A DNA stretch of 64,000 nucleotides from Strigamia acuminata (Eukaryota; Arthropoda; Chilopoda; Geophilomorpha; Linotaeniidae), in assembly GCA_949358305.1 (NCBI GenBank), contig OX442315.1, positions 22,904,427 through 22,968,426 of the forward strand, read 5' to 3'. The position numbers were made by a program, and so were the translations under genes. Within the stretch, counting starts at the first letter, position 1. Each line of letters starts with the position of its first letter. The notes beneath the pieces were generated by a model. It ran no database searches, was not told the origin of the DNA, and worked only from the letters and a program-made list of their open reading frames with translations. Positions 12,002-24,800 of the stretch are shown piece by piece.

Positions 12002-15000
12002 CCTAATGGTTTTGGGCTGGTGCACATCATCATCTATTGGTGTTTCTTGTGAGAGGTTTAATAAAAGTCACGTGGTTTTTCTGCTTGAGGCTAAGGTGGT
12101 GATGTCTGAGATCCCCTTGTCCTTGCCCACTTAAGTGGAAAGTAAAAAATTCAATCTTTTCAATATTTTAATAAAAAGAAACGAGTTTAAGACTATTGCT
12201 ATAGCATTATTACGGTCTAGATTTTATTTAGATGTATTTAAATGAAAACGTTTTATATTAAAGAAAGTGGGTGGACAGGGAAAACATAAAGACATTTGTA
12301 CAGAAATTTAAGCAAATTTGAATTGTTGCATTGTGCTACAGTTTAGACCTTGCATTATTTTCAAATGAGTTATCACTTGTAACATCTTGGGTGGTGAGTC
12401 ATAATCACTTTTCCTTTCTGCATGTTCACTTACCTTGTCTGTCCTTGAAAATAATTAAAAACAAGGATCTGGTATTTGAAATAGTTTTTAGAATTTCATT
12501 AATCATGATTTTTTTGTGCTTTTTTTTGTTATTTTTTTTTAATTTATTATTTTTTTTATACATTCTTTATAATTAAAATTCAGTACAAACAATAACAGGT
12601 TGTAATTTTTGTTTGATGCTTCCTTTTTATTTCATAACTCACGTAATAACATTCATAAGTGGTTAGACTCATGTATCATTATGAATAGTTCAGGAAAGAT
12701 TTTAATATCGAAAGTGAAACGCATCTTATGCTCGCTCTTGACCCCTGTGGTCACTTACATCTGTGAAGCATGGAACCATTTTGCGTGCATGCTCCTTGAC
12801 AAATAAAAGAGCAAATTTTAAACCGAAAGGGCCAACGTCCTTACCAATTTTCTTCCTTCTTAAAATCGTGAGGTCTTGCTCAACCAAAGCTTACGTGTCT
12901 AATCTCTTGCACTTCATCTCTGGTCAGTGAACTTAATTTTTTTGGAGAAACAATTTATGGTTTAGCACATCAGGCAAACTAAAGAAGAAAAAAAAGGTGT
13001 GGACACTTCATTGTCACACTATCACTTTAAAGAATAAAATATTTATTTCACTTCAATGTTAACAGCTCAGAATTTGCAAATTCATCTATTGTAGTTGCAA
13101 AATTTTGACAAGCCCCTTAAGCTTTCACCTCACGTCTGGAATTGTCAATTTCAAATCATTACTTTCCATTGTCTCTTGACCTTCGTTTTAGCAGTAAAGC
13201 CAAAATGCCGTTCACATGAACTCATAGGCTAAATCAATTCAGTTTCGTAAAAGAATACAATAAACAGATGTGACACAGAAATTAGGATCTCCGCGATTTA
13301 CAAATCAAAATTATTCAATAACTTTTTCCTTCTCACTGTTACCACTTTTCTTTCCTTGTCAAAAGGATAAAAGCATAAAAGATTTTGTGTTTTGTAGGTT
13401 GAGCTGTTGTAATAAAGTTAAGAAAGGTGTTGTAGATATTTACGATAACATCATGTTGTTTGTAAATCTTGTTTTGTTTTTCGATAAGGGAGCAAACAAC
13501 TTGTTTGCACTTGAACTTTCATCATCAAGGTTAAGGGAACACCAGACTATTAAAAAAAATAATTATAAACCAAAAAACGCCTAGTGAAAGGAATTTATTA
13601 AAGATTGTTTTGCTCTTTTGGTGCCATAATTTAAAAGAAAGTTTTGACCTTTACTTTAACAAGCTGGTGCGAAATTATTATGTTTCCTGGTTCGTAGAGA
13701 GCATAATTGAATGACGTAGCTGAAATGCGATTTTTAAATTATCGCAGTATGTGTACTTTTCGAAATCCTGCTCCTTTTCATCCATATCGGAAGCCAAAAG
13801 CATGAAAGTAGCCTACCTTGACAAAATGTAAAGTAATTCAGTGGGCCAAAACAAACTCCACAATTTTTTAAAGCAACTTAATTTGGTTTTTAAACCAATA
13901 GAGTTAAAGTCAGAAAATCATATTTGACTTATCGCTTCTACTTGTATTACTACTTCAAGACCACATTAAAATCAGAAAATAAGTATGGCTTGTTTAATAT
14001 TATCATTGTTTTTGCATATGGTCTCCAAATTATCAGTTCAAGGTTGGCAAGAGGTTAATTATTTGTCTCCTGACTCCTTGTAGCGAATCTCCTCTTGTTG
14101 TTTGCAAACATGAGTTCATTGAAATATTAGTCATGATAAAAGTTAGGAATTCTTTCTAAAATGGTGATATGGTGCTTTGTATAATGACTACTTTTGACAA
14201 TTCTTTACCAGTTATTTTTAGAGTTGTAAAGTATTAAAAATCGTGCAATAAGAAGCATTTGTTTATGCTTTTACTTTTTCGTTGGTCAAAACGTGCTCGA
14301 ATTAGACATTTGTAATTGTGCTTACAAGTTAGTAATTTTTTTTTATCTCAGTTTTCTATGCATATGTGCTTTGAAAGGACATCTCTCGTTCGAAAAGAAA
14401 AGCTTTTATTTGGAGCGAGGCCACAGGTATGGGAGAGTTATGCACACAGGCTTCTTTGGAGCCCTATTCGTTCAATTACCTAATCAAAAAACAAGTTATA
14501 ACCTGGAAAACAACGTTGCAACAATACTACAATCATGAAAAAAGTCTCATTGGATTCGTAATGCCCCACTTGCTATACCATGTATAATCTGCATCAAATA
14601 TTTTAAATGTCTGCAATAAATTCGAAAATATTTATAGAGGAACAAATTTTTTGTCTACCCTAGTCCCTATGCACTATGTTTGGTATAGTAATCATCAAAT
14701 CGAACGATTTTTCGCTTTAAATTTATATTCAAACTTTCGTCCTCAATCTGACTTCTCGAAAGTAAATTTAATGTCTCTCCAATCGTTAAACTGCGTAGTT
14801 TTTTTTTTTTAAAGATCTGTGTCTTTGTAATTGTAGTAACTCATTATAGAGGGTGACCAGTAGGACTGTGGTTATACGTAGAACGATACATCGATAGGAT
14901 ACGCCCAGTGCTAAGTAGCACATTGCCCAGTAAACTTGGCAGCAATGTAACGAAAACAAGATAGTGCCGTCCAGTATGAAACTACAATCTACGTTTTTTG

Positions 15001-16292
15001 CCAATCGGCCATCGTTTGGTTCTTTCACAACTCTTTCCAATATCTCTCCTCGCTTTGCTTTCTCGAGCTTGTTTTATGACGATTAATATCGTAAGTACTC
15101 TAGGTACACCTAAAATTTAACATGAATGTACATCACATAGGCGATTGAATTAGTTATACACCAGGCGCATTCATAATTTCATTTAGACTAAACAGCATTT
15201 TATACAACTAATTTAAAATTGCTCGTCTCGATTTAACTTAAAAAATGACGACCGATTGAGTCTGTTTTCAGTCGCAGTGGCCGTGCGCACAACATTTAAA
15301 CAACAAAACATGTTTAACTGCAAGTTTAATATGCATTTATGCATTCATACACACCTATTGTAAGTACTTTACTCTATAATTACAATTTAATATTATGTGT
15401 TTATTACTGGTCCCTGGTTGTAAACTGTAAAATAGTTTGAAATAATTTTTACAGGGTTGATACCCGCACTTACACACAAATAAGTTTGTATTGCATTTAT
15501 TTGCTTGTAAAGGTTAATGGTTATCACATTCAAATTTGCCACATCAACAAAAATGTCATCTGCTGGCTGTTTTCAGAACTATCACATTAAAAGTAGGGCA
15601 AGTTTTGATTGGCTGAAGTTGGGATAGCACTTGATGGCACCGGGATGGCACTGTTTTTCTTGGGCGGAAGGTCCCCACAACAAGCAAAAACTGTTTTTTG
15701 AGATGTCATGTTTCTGTCATAATTTGTATGCCATATTGCACATTCTCCAAGTCTTTCTTCTATTTTTACCAAAAAGTTTTGGAGATTAAATTGTTGTTAC
15801 CAACTACTGATGTGATTTCACAAATGTATGACAAACAGTCTGTACCCGCATTTAGATCATGGTTGTCACTGTCTATGATTTAGATCACGGTTGTTGCAAT
15901 AGGATGTGATTATAAGTGATGGCTTTGGTTCCAAATTAGATGGCTTCGAATGACTTCACATTACGTCTTCGATAAAGCAATTAAAATATTTTTGGATAAA
16001 AACTTTAAACTGAAATATACACGAAACCACGTTTTTAGATTTATAAGGTTCAATATAAAATCAAAAACAAAATCATACACAAAATCTATCGTTATAAGTA
16101 TAAGCCTCAACTTTTGTTTTTAAAATAATAATTGATTTTACTCTGAAGTTCTTCATCCATTTTTTAATTGTTTAAATCAATTTAGGGCAGTAAGAAAGAA
16201 CTAATGTAGTGTGAATATGTCACTTTTTTCCAAGGATACATTAGTAGACTCGTTCACTCAATCAGCAATCATTCAGGCTTAAAGTAAAAGGG
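12002..16292. other. Intergenic region, no gene recognised
   Basis: Lies between the divergent Gly/Tyr-rich gene and the dehydrogenase gene. Open frames are short, lack family similarity and are not bounded by consistent splice signals. It contains the dispersed repeat at 15173-15345 and a small imperfect duplication of a TTTAGATCAYGGTTGT motif near 15850 and 15880. It presumably also carries regulatory DNA for both neighbours. Confidence 0.55.
15173..15345 (+). repeat. Dispersed repeat, copy A (AGGCGCATTC end)
   Basis: Begins AGGCGCATTCATAA. Over roughly 170 bp it matches the reverse complement of 61880-62034, including blocks such as TTTAGACTA, CAGCATTTTA, GTCTCGAT and GCGCACAACATTTAAACAAC. 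The outer end resembles the terminal repeat of the foldback element at 62038. Probably an old copy of a non-autonomous DNA transposon; the inner end is not sharply defined. Confidence 0.65.
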
Positions 16293-16300
16293 TATAAATA
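16293..16300 (+). promoter_or_regulatory. TATA box of the dehydrogenase gene
   Basis: TATAAATA lies about 50 bp upstream of a 5' UTR exon that ends at 16341 with donor G|GTAAGA. That joins the acceptor TTTTCAG|A at 16742, 38 nt before the start codon. The result is a promoter with a roughly 400-bp intron in the 5' UTR. Confidence 0.7.
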
Positions 16301-16779
16301 CAACCAACAAAATAGAAAACTATTTTCAGCAACAACATACGGTAAGATTTGATTTGCTTTCTTCAATTCATCTAAAATTTAAAAATACAAATTCTTTAGT
16401 TTTACTAATCCATGAAAGGCTCAAAACTCTTTATGTGTGGACATTTATTTATAAAAACTAACAGTTTGTTTAAAAAAATTATTAACCTTAGTTTCTCACT
16501 ACGTCAACTTCATTAACTCTTATCAAGTAGCGAAGTAGGCTTCACTGTGCAGACATGTAGAAAGTTGTTTTACCGGTACGGTGTTTGAAATGTTTGAAGT
16601 GTTTGTTTTTGTTTTGTAACGTTAAAAATACAAAAAAAAAAAAAAAATACAATCACATAAAACACAACTTTTTGAATGCAGCTACTGTTAATTAGGTCAT
16701 TTTTTACTTCGTTTCTTCTGATCGGTTTTATTTATTTTCAGACGTATAGATCGTTTTCTGAATCCCAATCAGTCTTACA

Positions 16780-18189
16780 ATGTTGGTCGATAACAAACTT
16801 ACTGGAAAAGTAGCGATTATCACAGGTGAGAGCAACCAAACAATAAAACAAAATTGTTTTTTTCTGCATCAGTTAATTACTATACAGTAATGATTGATTA
16901 TAGCTAAGTAATTATGCATGCTCACCAGACCAATATAAAATATTTGAATAGAAAAAGTCTAAAGACTTGTAATTATAAACTTGTTAGGGTCCAGCGCTGG
17001 AATCGGCGCAGGAATTGCGATTGAAATGGCTCGGCAAGGAGCTCTCATTACCCTAAATGGTCGAGATGAAGCGAAATTAAACCAAGTTGCAATTAAGTGT
17101 GAACAAGTATCACCTGGAAAGAAAAAGGCAGGCTTTCAAATAAATAGAAAGCCAAATGTTTTAATAATTATTATTTATATACTTCAAGGCATGCATTGTG
17201 GTTGGTGACATTTCAAAAGAATGCGTGAGAAAACGACTCATTACTCAAACGGTGTCTCTTTTTGGCCAACTTGATATATTGGTATTTACACTATCATGAT
17301 CGATAATTAATTTGATGGTAAAAAATTTTCCCATTCTTAATTTAGGTAAACAATGCTGGATTTATCAAAGTAACACCAGTCGAAGACACCACGTTAGAGG
17401 CTCTTGATGCAATGCTTGATATTCATGTCAAGTATGTTGAAACAAACACAAAAAATAACAATAATTCTTCATGTAATAAAAATATTTTAATTGTTATAAG
17501 GGCGCCGTTTCACCTGACTAAATTTGCTATGCCTCAGCTCATAAAAAATAAAGGCAATGTTATAAATATTTCTACAGCTCTTTCGCATCGCCCAGTAAGC
17601 AATAAATCCATTAAAAGTAAAATGTGCCTACTGAAATTTATGACTATTTTTCCAGCATTCTATTAATGTGTTTGTTGAGTACACCATGGCAAAAGCCGCA
17701 CTGGATCAATTCACTATGTGGACAGCCAGAGGTAATGCGCATTTTATAGTAAATCGTCAACTTTATTTTATTTATTTTAAAATATATAAATTTCAGAATT
17801 AGGACCTAAAGGAGTTCGTGTGAATTCAATTCAGTAAGCATTTACACTTCCCAATTAAAGGTGAATGTTTACATTTTGTTTACTTTTAGTCCTGGACTGA
17901 TTGACACTGACCTGTTTGGAGGTCTGGGTCTGAGCGAAAAAGAAACTATCGAGGTGGGCTACCAAAAACTGACGAGGAAAATTGCTTTTTTGTAAATGCA
18001 GAAATGTATTTGCAGGTGAAACAAATGTACTCGAACTTGCACGCTGTTCGCCGTCTTGGAACACCCGAAGACATTGCAAAGGCAGCCGTGTTTTTGGCAT
18101 CTTCCGATGCTTCATTCGTAACAGGTCATTTGATGCGTGTTGATGGCGGATTTGAAGTTATGCCGGCAGGACCCACGCAAGATGCCTAA
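16780..18189 (+). CDS. Classical short-chain dehydrogenase/reductase (SDR)
   Basis: NAD(P)(H)-dependent oxidoreductase with a Rossmann fold; the substrate cannot be inferred. Exons 16780-16825, 16988-17127, 17189-17281, 17346-17431, 17501-17594, 17656-17731, 17797-17833, 17890-17953 and 18016-18189 join in frame to 269 aa, a normal length for the single-domain classical family. Visible motifs are the cofactor loop TGSSAGIG (15-22), NNAG (95-98), the serine strand NVINIST (serine about 146), catalytic YTMAK (Tyr162, Lys166), HPGLIDTD after the active site, and a C-terminal [12 protein letters not shown] segment. No signal peptide or membrane segment, so probably cytosolic. The third intron uses a GC donor. 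The gene has its own TATA box and poly(A) signal and converges on the Skeletor-like gene, with 339 bp between stop codons. Confidence 0.93.
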
Positions 18190-18264
18190 AAGATCCCAAA
18201 TTATATTCATTTTTTTTTTCTAAACCATAATCGATTTTATACTCCAATTTAATTTTTCCAATTT

Positions 18265-18270
18265 AATAAA
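18265..18270 (+). terminator. Poly(A) signal of the dehydrogenase gene
   Basis: AATAAA lies 76 nt after the stop codon, followed by T-rich and GT-containing sequence. It is the only canonical signal before the convergent neighbour begins. Confidence 0.65.
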
Positions 18271-18528
18271 GGTTAATTTCATTTAAAATTGGCTGGTCTC
18301 ATTTATACGCGCTAATTACATTTACGATGAAGCGAGAATTATACATAAAACCCATTAAATGTATGATTTTATAGAGATCAGAATTAATGGAAAAACGAGC
18401 AATTACTATTTCACACACAAATGAATTTCCGAGTTACGCAATCATTTAGTAAATATTAAGAGAAAAATTATCTACTTTAAAAGTCACACTTCATCAAACT
18501 ATGTTACCAAAAATATTTTATTATTTCA

Positions 18529-21500
18529 TTATAAAAACTTGCAATAAAAAATTGCAAATACAAAACATAAAATTTTAAATTCTCTTTCAATGCTGTTAGC
18601 AGAACTTGGTCGCACAACATCGACGAGATGAATTTTATACCCCATGTTTCGTTGTCGAAAACTCTTAAAATGTAGAGGAAAACAAATTAACACAAGATAT
18701 CATCCCTAACACCAGCATGCTTACATGATAATAAACAACATCGGGAATTGTTCCATTGGGAGTCCATTCAAGCAGATATGGATTCCCTGCTTGACAATTA
18801 AGTTTCAGACTGATTTTAAACCAACGAAATGAAATGAAATTTAACCAATTCCGAGGATTCAGACGGTCGTTTTTCCAAATACACAATCTTCCAGCTATAT
18901 AAAATCACAAATTACTCAACAAAACACCAGAGTGAAGCACTAAGATGGGAGCCATCATCTCTCCCTCCCAAACCCAAATAGACCAATGCAGTAAAACCAC
19001 TCACCAGCTACAGGAATTAGTCTTCCTTTGTGGTCAGTGGAAACACCGGCATAGAGTTTTACTTTCTGAAATAATTACAAATGCCATCAGTGTCAAAAGA
19101 CAGAAATAAATAAAGAGGGTGTGATGAAAAGCTGTAATGACTAAAAGCTAGTATAATAGAGAAGGAGAAAAGCACCTTTCCCTTCCTTTATTACTTCAGT
19201 CAATAGGGAAAATAATATCCACACACAATGAACGGACTTATCAGCAAGTTGGGTGGGTGGCAAATTGGGACTACAAACTCGGATATATACACAGTACCTT
19301 TTTATCTTCATCATTAAGGGTCTCATAGCCACCCTCGGGGTCATCTGATATGTAAAATGGATGATGAAAAGCAGGGTGGAGAATATTATCACCTCCTTCA
19401 ATAGAAAAAATATACTTCTGACCACGTTTCAGATATAACTCCGGCGCTAAAAGTCCATTCACATACCAAGCTAAACCCGGAGATGGATGACCTATTAATT
19501 CAACGACATTATAACATCACATTATAGTAGAATAAGAAAAGTCATTTACCCGTTATTCCTTCATAACCCTTTGGGCCTCCTGAAGGCCCAAGAGTAAAAT
19601 TAAATTTGAAAAGATGTGGATTAGCTATGTATAAGGATTTCCAACTATTTATCTTTCGGTTTCCCGAAATAAAATCAAAGCAGCGTCTAATAGACGGCTG
19701 GCGATCGAAAGTCAGTTTAATATCGCCTGTTCCAATTTTTTAAAATTAATTTTGATTTCTTTAAATTATCGTTCAATTTGTTTTACCTGTGTTTCTTAAA
19801 TAATGGTAGAGTGGCTCAATTTTATTGTTTAAATGACCGATAGCCCATACTATATGTACACCTTCTGATAATTTAAAAGGATCAATAATACCACCTAATT
19901 TTAAATAAAAAGAGAATTACATTTTTTTAATGCGAAAAATGGTTTAAAGTTAATTTACTTGGTGGGAGAGATAGAGTAAAATTGATAACAGTCACATCTT
20001 CAAATCGAACCCCTTTAATATTCTTAATATCGGTTGGTTTCTTTCCGTAGAACGACGTCTGACAGACACCGTCGTATTCCGTTAAAGTTCCTTTTGGTAC
20101 TGGCAGACACTAACATAATATATTTAATTGATCAAAAATATTACAAAATGTGTTTCATAATAGTGAGAGAGAAATCATTACCGGAGTTTTGCTTTTCAGT
20201 TGGTAGTCATCCACAATAGGTTTGCTTCTATTCATTGCTGCCACTACAACTCTCGATTCAATCATACCAAACCCATTTTCATTAACACCGAATGCCATAT
20301 AATCATCTTCACCAATTTTCCCTGCAATTTCAATTTCAATTTTCGTAGGAGGAGAATTCACCATCCAATTGATTTGTAATTTTTCATGCAACTGCTCACA
20401 ATTAGGTAACTGCGAATAATAAACCTGTAAACAGAATTCAGAATAAATAATCTCCATCTAATGCATGCTGAAAAATTGTCAGGTATTACCAATGATCTGT
20501 CAAGTGACGGAGGAACGTTCAGCTCTTTAGGAAAAAGCAGAGAACCATAATTTTCAATAGAAGCAACATTAAACACGCTTAACCAATCTATATCAAATAT
20601 CGACATATTTCCAGGGAGACGCAATGTAATATTCGCAGCTTGATATGGTCTTAATGGCTCCAAACTGTAAATATAATAACAATAGAATCTACGAGTCATT
20701 TACTTTAAATTTTAAATGTGTGGCATAAACTTACTATCCATTTTCATCAGGAATTTTTGTTCCTTTGGAATTGGGAACTGGTCCTGCACCGACCCAAAAA
20801 TATACATCTTCAAATAACATTTAATCATTAGAAACATGTTTATACATTGATAATATTTTCCCATTTACCTTGACTTAAACCATCGTAATTAAAATTGGTA
20901 AAAATCAACGTTTTTGAATCCACAGCTAATATGGGGTCAGATTCAACTCCGTTAGAATTCCTAGTAAATTCGGACAATAAGCGTGGACCAGGCGGTTCAA
21001 AATCATCAGGAAAAACTACATCAGCAAATGTTACCTAAAAATAATTATAAAGATTGGTTGTAATAAGAATAACACATTTACACAAGTAAACAAAAAAATA
21101 AAACTTACAGAAGAACCAATGTCGTAAATTGCAAACCATTTTAAATCGCCCACTTTTTTATTATCGGGTAAAGTAAGTGTTAATTCACTATTGGCATACC
21201 GTTGAAGTACATTTGTTCTGAAATTAATAAATAATCGTATTAGATTAATTTCACATTATTGTGGTGACAACTCACTTTCGCCCTTCGTCGGGCACAGCAT
21301 AACCGGATCTTCTGTCAGCATGATTTGATGATCCAACCCAAAAATAAGTATCTGTAATTGAACGCCAAAGGTACAGAAACAAACCTCATAAAACAATTCT
21401 TTCCTCCGAACCTTTCCCGCTTCCGTCATAAAAAAAATTTCTCAATAAAAATGCTGTCCGATTTATTGCGTATAACTCTCCGTCTACTTGATGGCTGAAA

Positions 21501-21690
21501 GTATTGAAGCGACCAAGCAGTTTGCCGTAATATGTCTCTCTGCCATCTTCACTGTCCTCGTATTGAGCAGCAACTTAGAAAATATATATATTTTTAACAC
21601 GTAACAAAATACTCATTCAAACGTTTAAATTACACTACCTGATGCATAATTTATTACAATGAGTAAAATAACACTGATTACACAATCCAT
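18529..21690 (-). CDS. Skeletor-like protein A (signal peptide, two DM13, DOMON, conserved C-terminal module)
   Basis: Fifteen exons, 5' to 3': 21690-21639, 21573-21412, 21351-21276, 21217-21109, 21034-20869, 20807-20735, 20664-20490, 20424-20182, 20109-19959, 19894-19787, 19726-19550, 19491-19298, 19065-19005, 18894-18725, 18663-18529. All junctions are in frame, giving 683 aa. Signal peptide MDCVISVILLIVINYAS; DM13 repeats at about 31-133 and 134-250 (YYGKLLGRFNT, TYFWVG, WFAIYDI); DOMON at about 275-400 (NCEQLHEKLQINW, GEDDYMAFGV); then the Skeletor C-terminal module with LAWYVNGLLAPELYLKRG and HPFYISDDPEGGYE. The last 15-18 residues are hydrophobic after small residues, as in a GPI-anchor signal. 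DOMON domains can bind haem or sugar, and DM13 is thought to be redox-related; no activity can be assigned here. Drosophila Skeletor is described as a spindle-matrix protein, but the signal peptide here suggests secretion or surface location. AATAAA overlaps the region just after the stop (18517-18522). Confidence 0.9.
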
Positions 21691-21864
21691 TCAAACAAAA
21701 CCAGACATGGTATTCACTTGAAAATAGGTTGGCATACTGCAATGGACCCTCAAGTTAATCCCAACGCCTCAGGCAAATCCAGGTAGCAGAACCAAAGGCC
21801 AATCTCCTCTGACTAATCTGGGTCAGAAAATGGAAGAAATTTGACAAACTCAACTGTTGTTAGA
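21691..21864. promoter_or_regulatory. Shared divergent promoter region of the Skeletor-like pair
   Basis: Only 174 bp separate the two start codons, so both 5' UTRs and core promoters must fit here unless there are distal UTR exons. It is more GC-rich than its surroundings and contains CCAAT-type and TGACTAATC-like motifs but no clear TATA box. A shared bidirectional promoter is inferred from spacing. Confidence 0.55.
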
Positions 21865-24800
21865 ATGCCTCGCGAGTTTTTCTATTTACAATCATTATGT
21901 TTCTTAATAGTGACATCAGGTAATAGTCAAAATTTGTCTAAATTTATTCTAATGCTAATTTACATTTTGTCCCCCACATTTTAATACATGTTTCAGTTGT
22001 AAACTCGCAGCAAAAAGATATTTATTACGGACAATATCTCAATAAATTTAATACCTACCACACACAAATTTTAGGTGATGTATACATTGTAGATACGTAT
22101 ACTATTTTTATCAAAGGATTTACCTACGATGGACAGTCTAGGGGTAAACAACCAAAAGTTCAATCAAAACTAGAATGTCGTCGGTTATATTTCTTGATTA
22201 CAGATGCTTATTTTATGATTGGAGATTCACTACGTCCAAACAATGAGGGAATAGTCGTACCAAATGAAGAAGGGAAGTAAGTTTTTACTAAAAAATCAAT
22301 TGCCATGATAATTAATTTAAAATCCTTGCAGAACTAACGTTCTGACACAGTATATATACCGTGACATCACTCTAAAACTCCCCAAAAGAGTGACTGAAAT
22401 TAGTTGGTTTGCTGTTTACGACATATTCAAAATGAGGCTTCTGGCTGATGTATCAATACCTGAAGGATTCGAGCCACCCAGTTTCCAAACAATAAAACCA
22501 ATTTTGGGTGTTAGCAACGCAGTTTCTTCGGATCCAGTGATTGTCATTGATTCAAAAACATTAAAAATTCCACACTTTTCGTATGATGGCGCTGGAGTTG
22601 AAGTTTACTTTTGGATTGGTAAAGGTTCTCAACCTAATAAAAACGGGAAGAAAATTCCAGATCAAAATGGATAGTACGTGTCATAAATGCTCTAGGACGC
22701 TTACTAGAAATTAATCTTTTATTTCCTACAGTTTAAGTCCTATTGGTGCGTATCAAGAAATGACAATAATCTTAGAATTCCCAGGAAATTTAACTGTAAG
22801 TGACAATAATTGGTTAAGTATTTGGGATGTTGGCAAAGGGAAAAGTTATGGCTCCGTCTTTTTCCCGAATCAAATGAATATACCACCAGCATTAGTTCAT
22901 ATTATGGTAAGCTAAAAATAACTGACAAATTTATGTGTTCATTTTTACATTTTTTTGTCTCTTAGCCACATGAAAACAGGTTGCCAAATTGCGAACAACT
23001 TCACAAAGATTTGCAAATCAGTTGGGAGGTATTTGGACAGCATATTACCATTGAATTGGCCGGAATAATTGGTATAAACCTACAAATCAATATTTTATAT
23101 TTCTCAATGTTTGTATAACTTTCAAAGGTGAAAACGATTACATGGCTTTTGGCATCAGCGGATCACCAACCAGTTCCCAAATGATTGGAGCAGATTTAGC
23201 CATCAGTTATATAAAGGGCTGGCAAGGATTAACAATCGATTACACCGCTATGGAAAAGGCACCAGTAAATATAATCTATACAGATATTTTATAAATGGTT
23301 TAGAGCTGCCAACTAGCACATGTAAAGGAAAGGGTCACCAACTGATCACCTGTCCCCATTAGAACACAGAAATTAAGACGTATAAGTTCTGGTCATTACT
23401 TGAATGGCTGACCTGCTGGGAATTCTAGTTGTTTCTCATCTACAGTATGCTTATGGCACCCACTACCTTTAACTAAGTTTTTATGTGGTTGCCCAGTTAT
23501 CGGTTCAGATGCAAGGTTGTGTCCTCAAGAAACTCATCATAGGAAACGCTCCCTGCATGGCCTAATACCCCAGACGGGCATTCTGCCTTTGGGGTCACGA
23601 CCACGTTGACAAACTGCGACAAACTTGCATAAACACGTATTTGAATTTTGCAGCTTGTCAAAATGTACGCAATAAAACGGACGAGTTACAAGTTTCATGC
23701 CTACGTAAAGTCATAACAAGTTTGCAGATTGCAAAGCCAATTGATTCAATATTGTAATACGCCGAATTGTGAATATACAAAATTTAACATTTTAACTAAA
23801 AATATTACAAAAAGAAATAAACAAGTCTAGAAAATTCAGTAACATCGTACTCAATAAACATCAATACGTCCTTAAGTTCTACCCTCATTTATTTTTTAAA
23901 ATGGCTGAAAAAACATAACAACTAAAACCCCGGAGGAGTCGCGACCCGGGTGCCTGACGGGAGCTATATATAATATATATAATAAATATATATAATAATA
24001 TATATAATAAATAAGGGGAGAGCATAAAGACATCTTAATGTTTATCAAGAATAAAAAAGTAAAGCTGTAGAAATAGAATGGTTTTATAGTGCATAGAACG
24101 ATGATACATTTGCATGTATTTTCTTGTTCAGTGCACCAAGACAGTTGAAACATTCCACGGAACCTGTCCAGATCTAAAAATTGGAGGACTCGATGATTTC
24201 CAGTTTATCATGCATGAAAGAAAAGACAATGTGACAATTATAAATTATCGAAGAAGTTTGCAATCAGGTAAGACTCTATTACCATTAAAAAAACACAAAC
24301 ATGGCATTCACCGCGCACATTTTGATGAATACAAGTTCCATTTCCATTTTCACGCAAAACCAGCCCCCAAAAATGTCAAGCAACCCACAGACACCGCTTG
24401 ATATTCCTATCACACACTGCGCTCTCATGCTATCATATTGGATGGAATGGGAGATTAGTAAGGCAAAAAACCCTCACATATATACAGATAGACCAAACGC
24501 AAAATTTAAAGTTATAAAAAATATAAACATGTGCAACGTGAAAATACAGGTCATGTTTTCTACAAGTTTGTCTATACTAATAATAATAATGGTACCGGTA
24601 ATTTATATTTCAGCTGATCCAAAGGATATGAACTACAATGATACCGACATTGATACATTTGTCGTGTGGGCAGTTGGACATTTAAGCCCTAAACATGAAC
24701 CTTTTTTTCATTATATGTATCCGAAAAGTATTACTCTAATGCCTTAATCAATTAATGACATCTAATTGCGCACATTCACATTTTAGGCAATGTTAAAATC

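Noticed and set aside
11857-12033. Upstream extension of the Gly/Tyr-rich frame to 12033
   Set aside because: It would read through a TATA box and an intron with good splice sites, and lacks the signal peptide created by splicing 11919 to 11856.
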